A stretch of DNA of 64,000 bases. Source: Rehmannia glutinosa (Eukaryota; Streptophyta; Magnoliopsida; Lamiales; Orobanchaceae). Both the position numbers and the translations under genes were made by a program. The DNA lies in the NCBI GenBank assembly GCA_016081115.2, contig JABTTQ020003416.1:279009-343008 (forward strand). The letters run 5' to 3'. Below the pieces are notes generated by a model, which saw only the letters and a list, made by a program, of their open reading frames with translations, searched no databases and was not told the DNA's origin. Shown one piece after another: positions 63,625 to 64,000 of the stretch (within the stretch, counting starts at the first letter, position 1; each line of letters opens with the position of its first letter).

Positions 63625-64000
63625 TAAAGAGAATATTTTTGTATATATATTTATTATTTACTTATATATTATTATATACTATTTGCCAATTAAAATGAAG
63701 AAAAAGTAAATAAAACTATATTTATGATTGTAATATTTATATTTTTTTAGGGAAAAGATATTCTTGAATTACCGAACCTAAATATTCGAATGTAAACACG
63801 GAAGCGATTTTTTCTATTCTAGTATTACGATATTTTGGCATACCAAATTCCGATTCGATTCGGCCGTATGGTTTGACCGAATGAACACACTAATTCACAA
63901 TGAAAATACCAATTGGAAACATAATAATCATAACATAAATTACCTACTCGTGTTTTTATAATTCAAGATATAATTTAAAAAACAACTTAAACCACAAAAA
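63625..64000. other. AT-rich intergenic DNA at window end
   Basis: No gene recognised. Confidence 0.4.

Overview
This is nuclear genomic DNA from a flowering plant, most likely a eudicot. The evidence is intron-containing plant genes (mitochondrial acyl carrier protein, TGD4, an ATL-type RING-H2 protein, a PMEI-domain protein), plant-type Ty3/gypsy (Athila) and Ty1/copia (SIRE/Maximus-like) retrotransposons, and AT-rich intergenic DNA full of small inverted-repeat elements. I cannot name the species.

Layout. 288-6300 (+): mitochondrial acyl carrier protein, two exons split by a 5.6-kb intron that hosts a wrecked minus-strand Ty3/gypsy element (1367-5573), itself hit by two further insertions. 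7207-7626: a miniature LTR element (TRIM). 7959-8515 (-): secreted PMEI/invertase-inhibitor-type protein with one frameshift. 9-12.5 kb: AT-rich DNA with a MITE, an hAT-like element, a TIR element and a 113-bp SINE-like insertion. 12586-38938: one 26.4-kb nest, a minus-strand copia element with 1.57-kb LTRs whose downstream third ORF is split by a 12.3-kb minus-strand Athila element (16447-28709). 39608-40237: hAT-like element with a perfect 8-bp target duplication. 40526-45172 (+): TGD4, five exons, one GC-AG intron and two single-base frame errors that compensate in length. 45.5-50.7 kb: three TIR elements or MITEs, an iteron-bearing element and a 707-bp poly(A) retroposon. 50958-51970 (-): ATL4-like RING-H2 protein with one frameshift near its C terminus. 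52.1-64 kb: a dense mobile-element field with palindromic arrays, a solo LTR, three more members of a (TA)n-embedded TIR family, MITEs, hAT-like elements and a second 708-bp retroposon.

Function. The four host genes are unrelated housekeeping or signalling genes and form no pathway or operon: mitochondrial fatty-acid/lipoate synthesis with complex I support, chloroplast lipid import, cell-wall or invertase regulation, and ubiquitin ligation. The rest is best read as a layered record of transposition. Single-base indels in three of the four host genes and throughout the transposon frames, several at homopolymers, suggest uncorrected sequence error as much as real decay.

The most unusual signals are: (1) arrays of inverted CACG/CGTG half-sites that recur in LTRs of two gypsy elements and inside TIR elements of a different class; (2) a family of about 1-1.7-kb TIR elements sitting in (TA)n microsatellites and filled with irregularly spaced iterons such as AAGTATACAA; (3) two same-length (707 and 708 bp) poly(A) retroposons with 16-18-bp target duplications.
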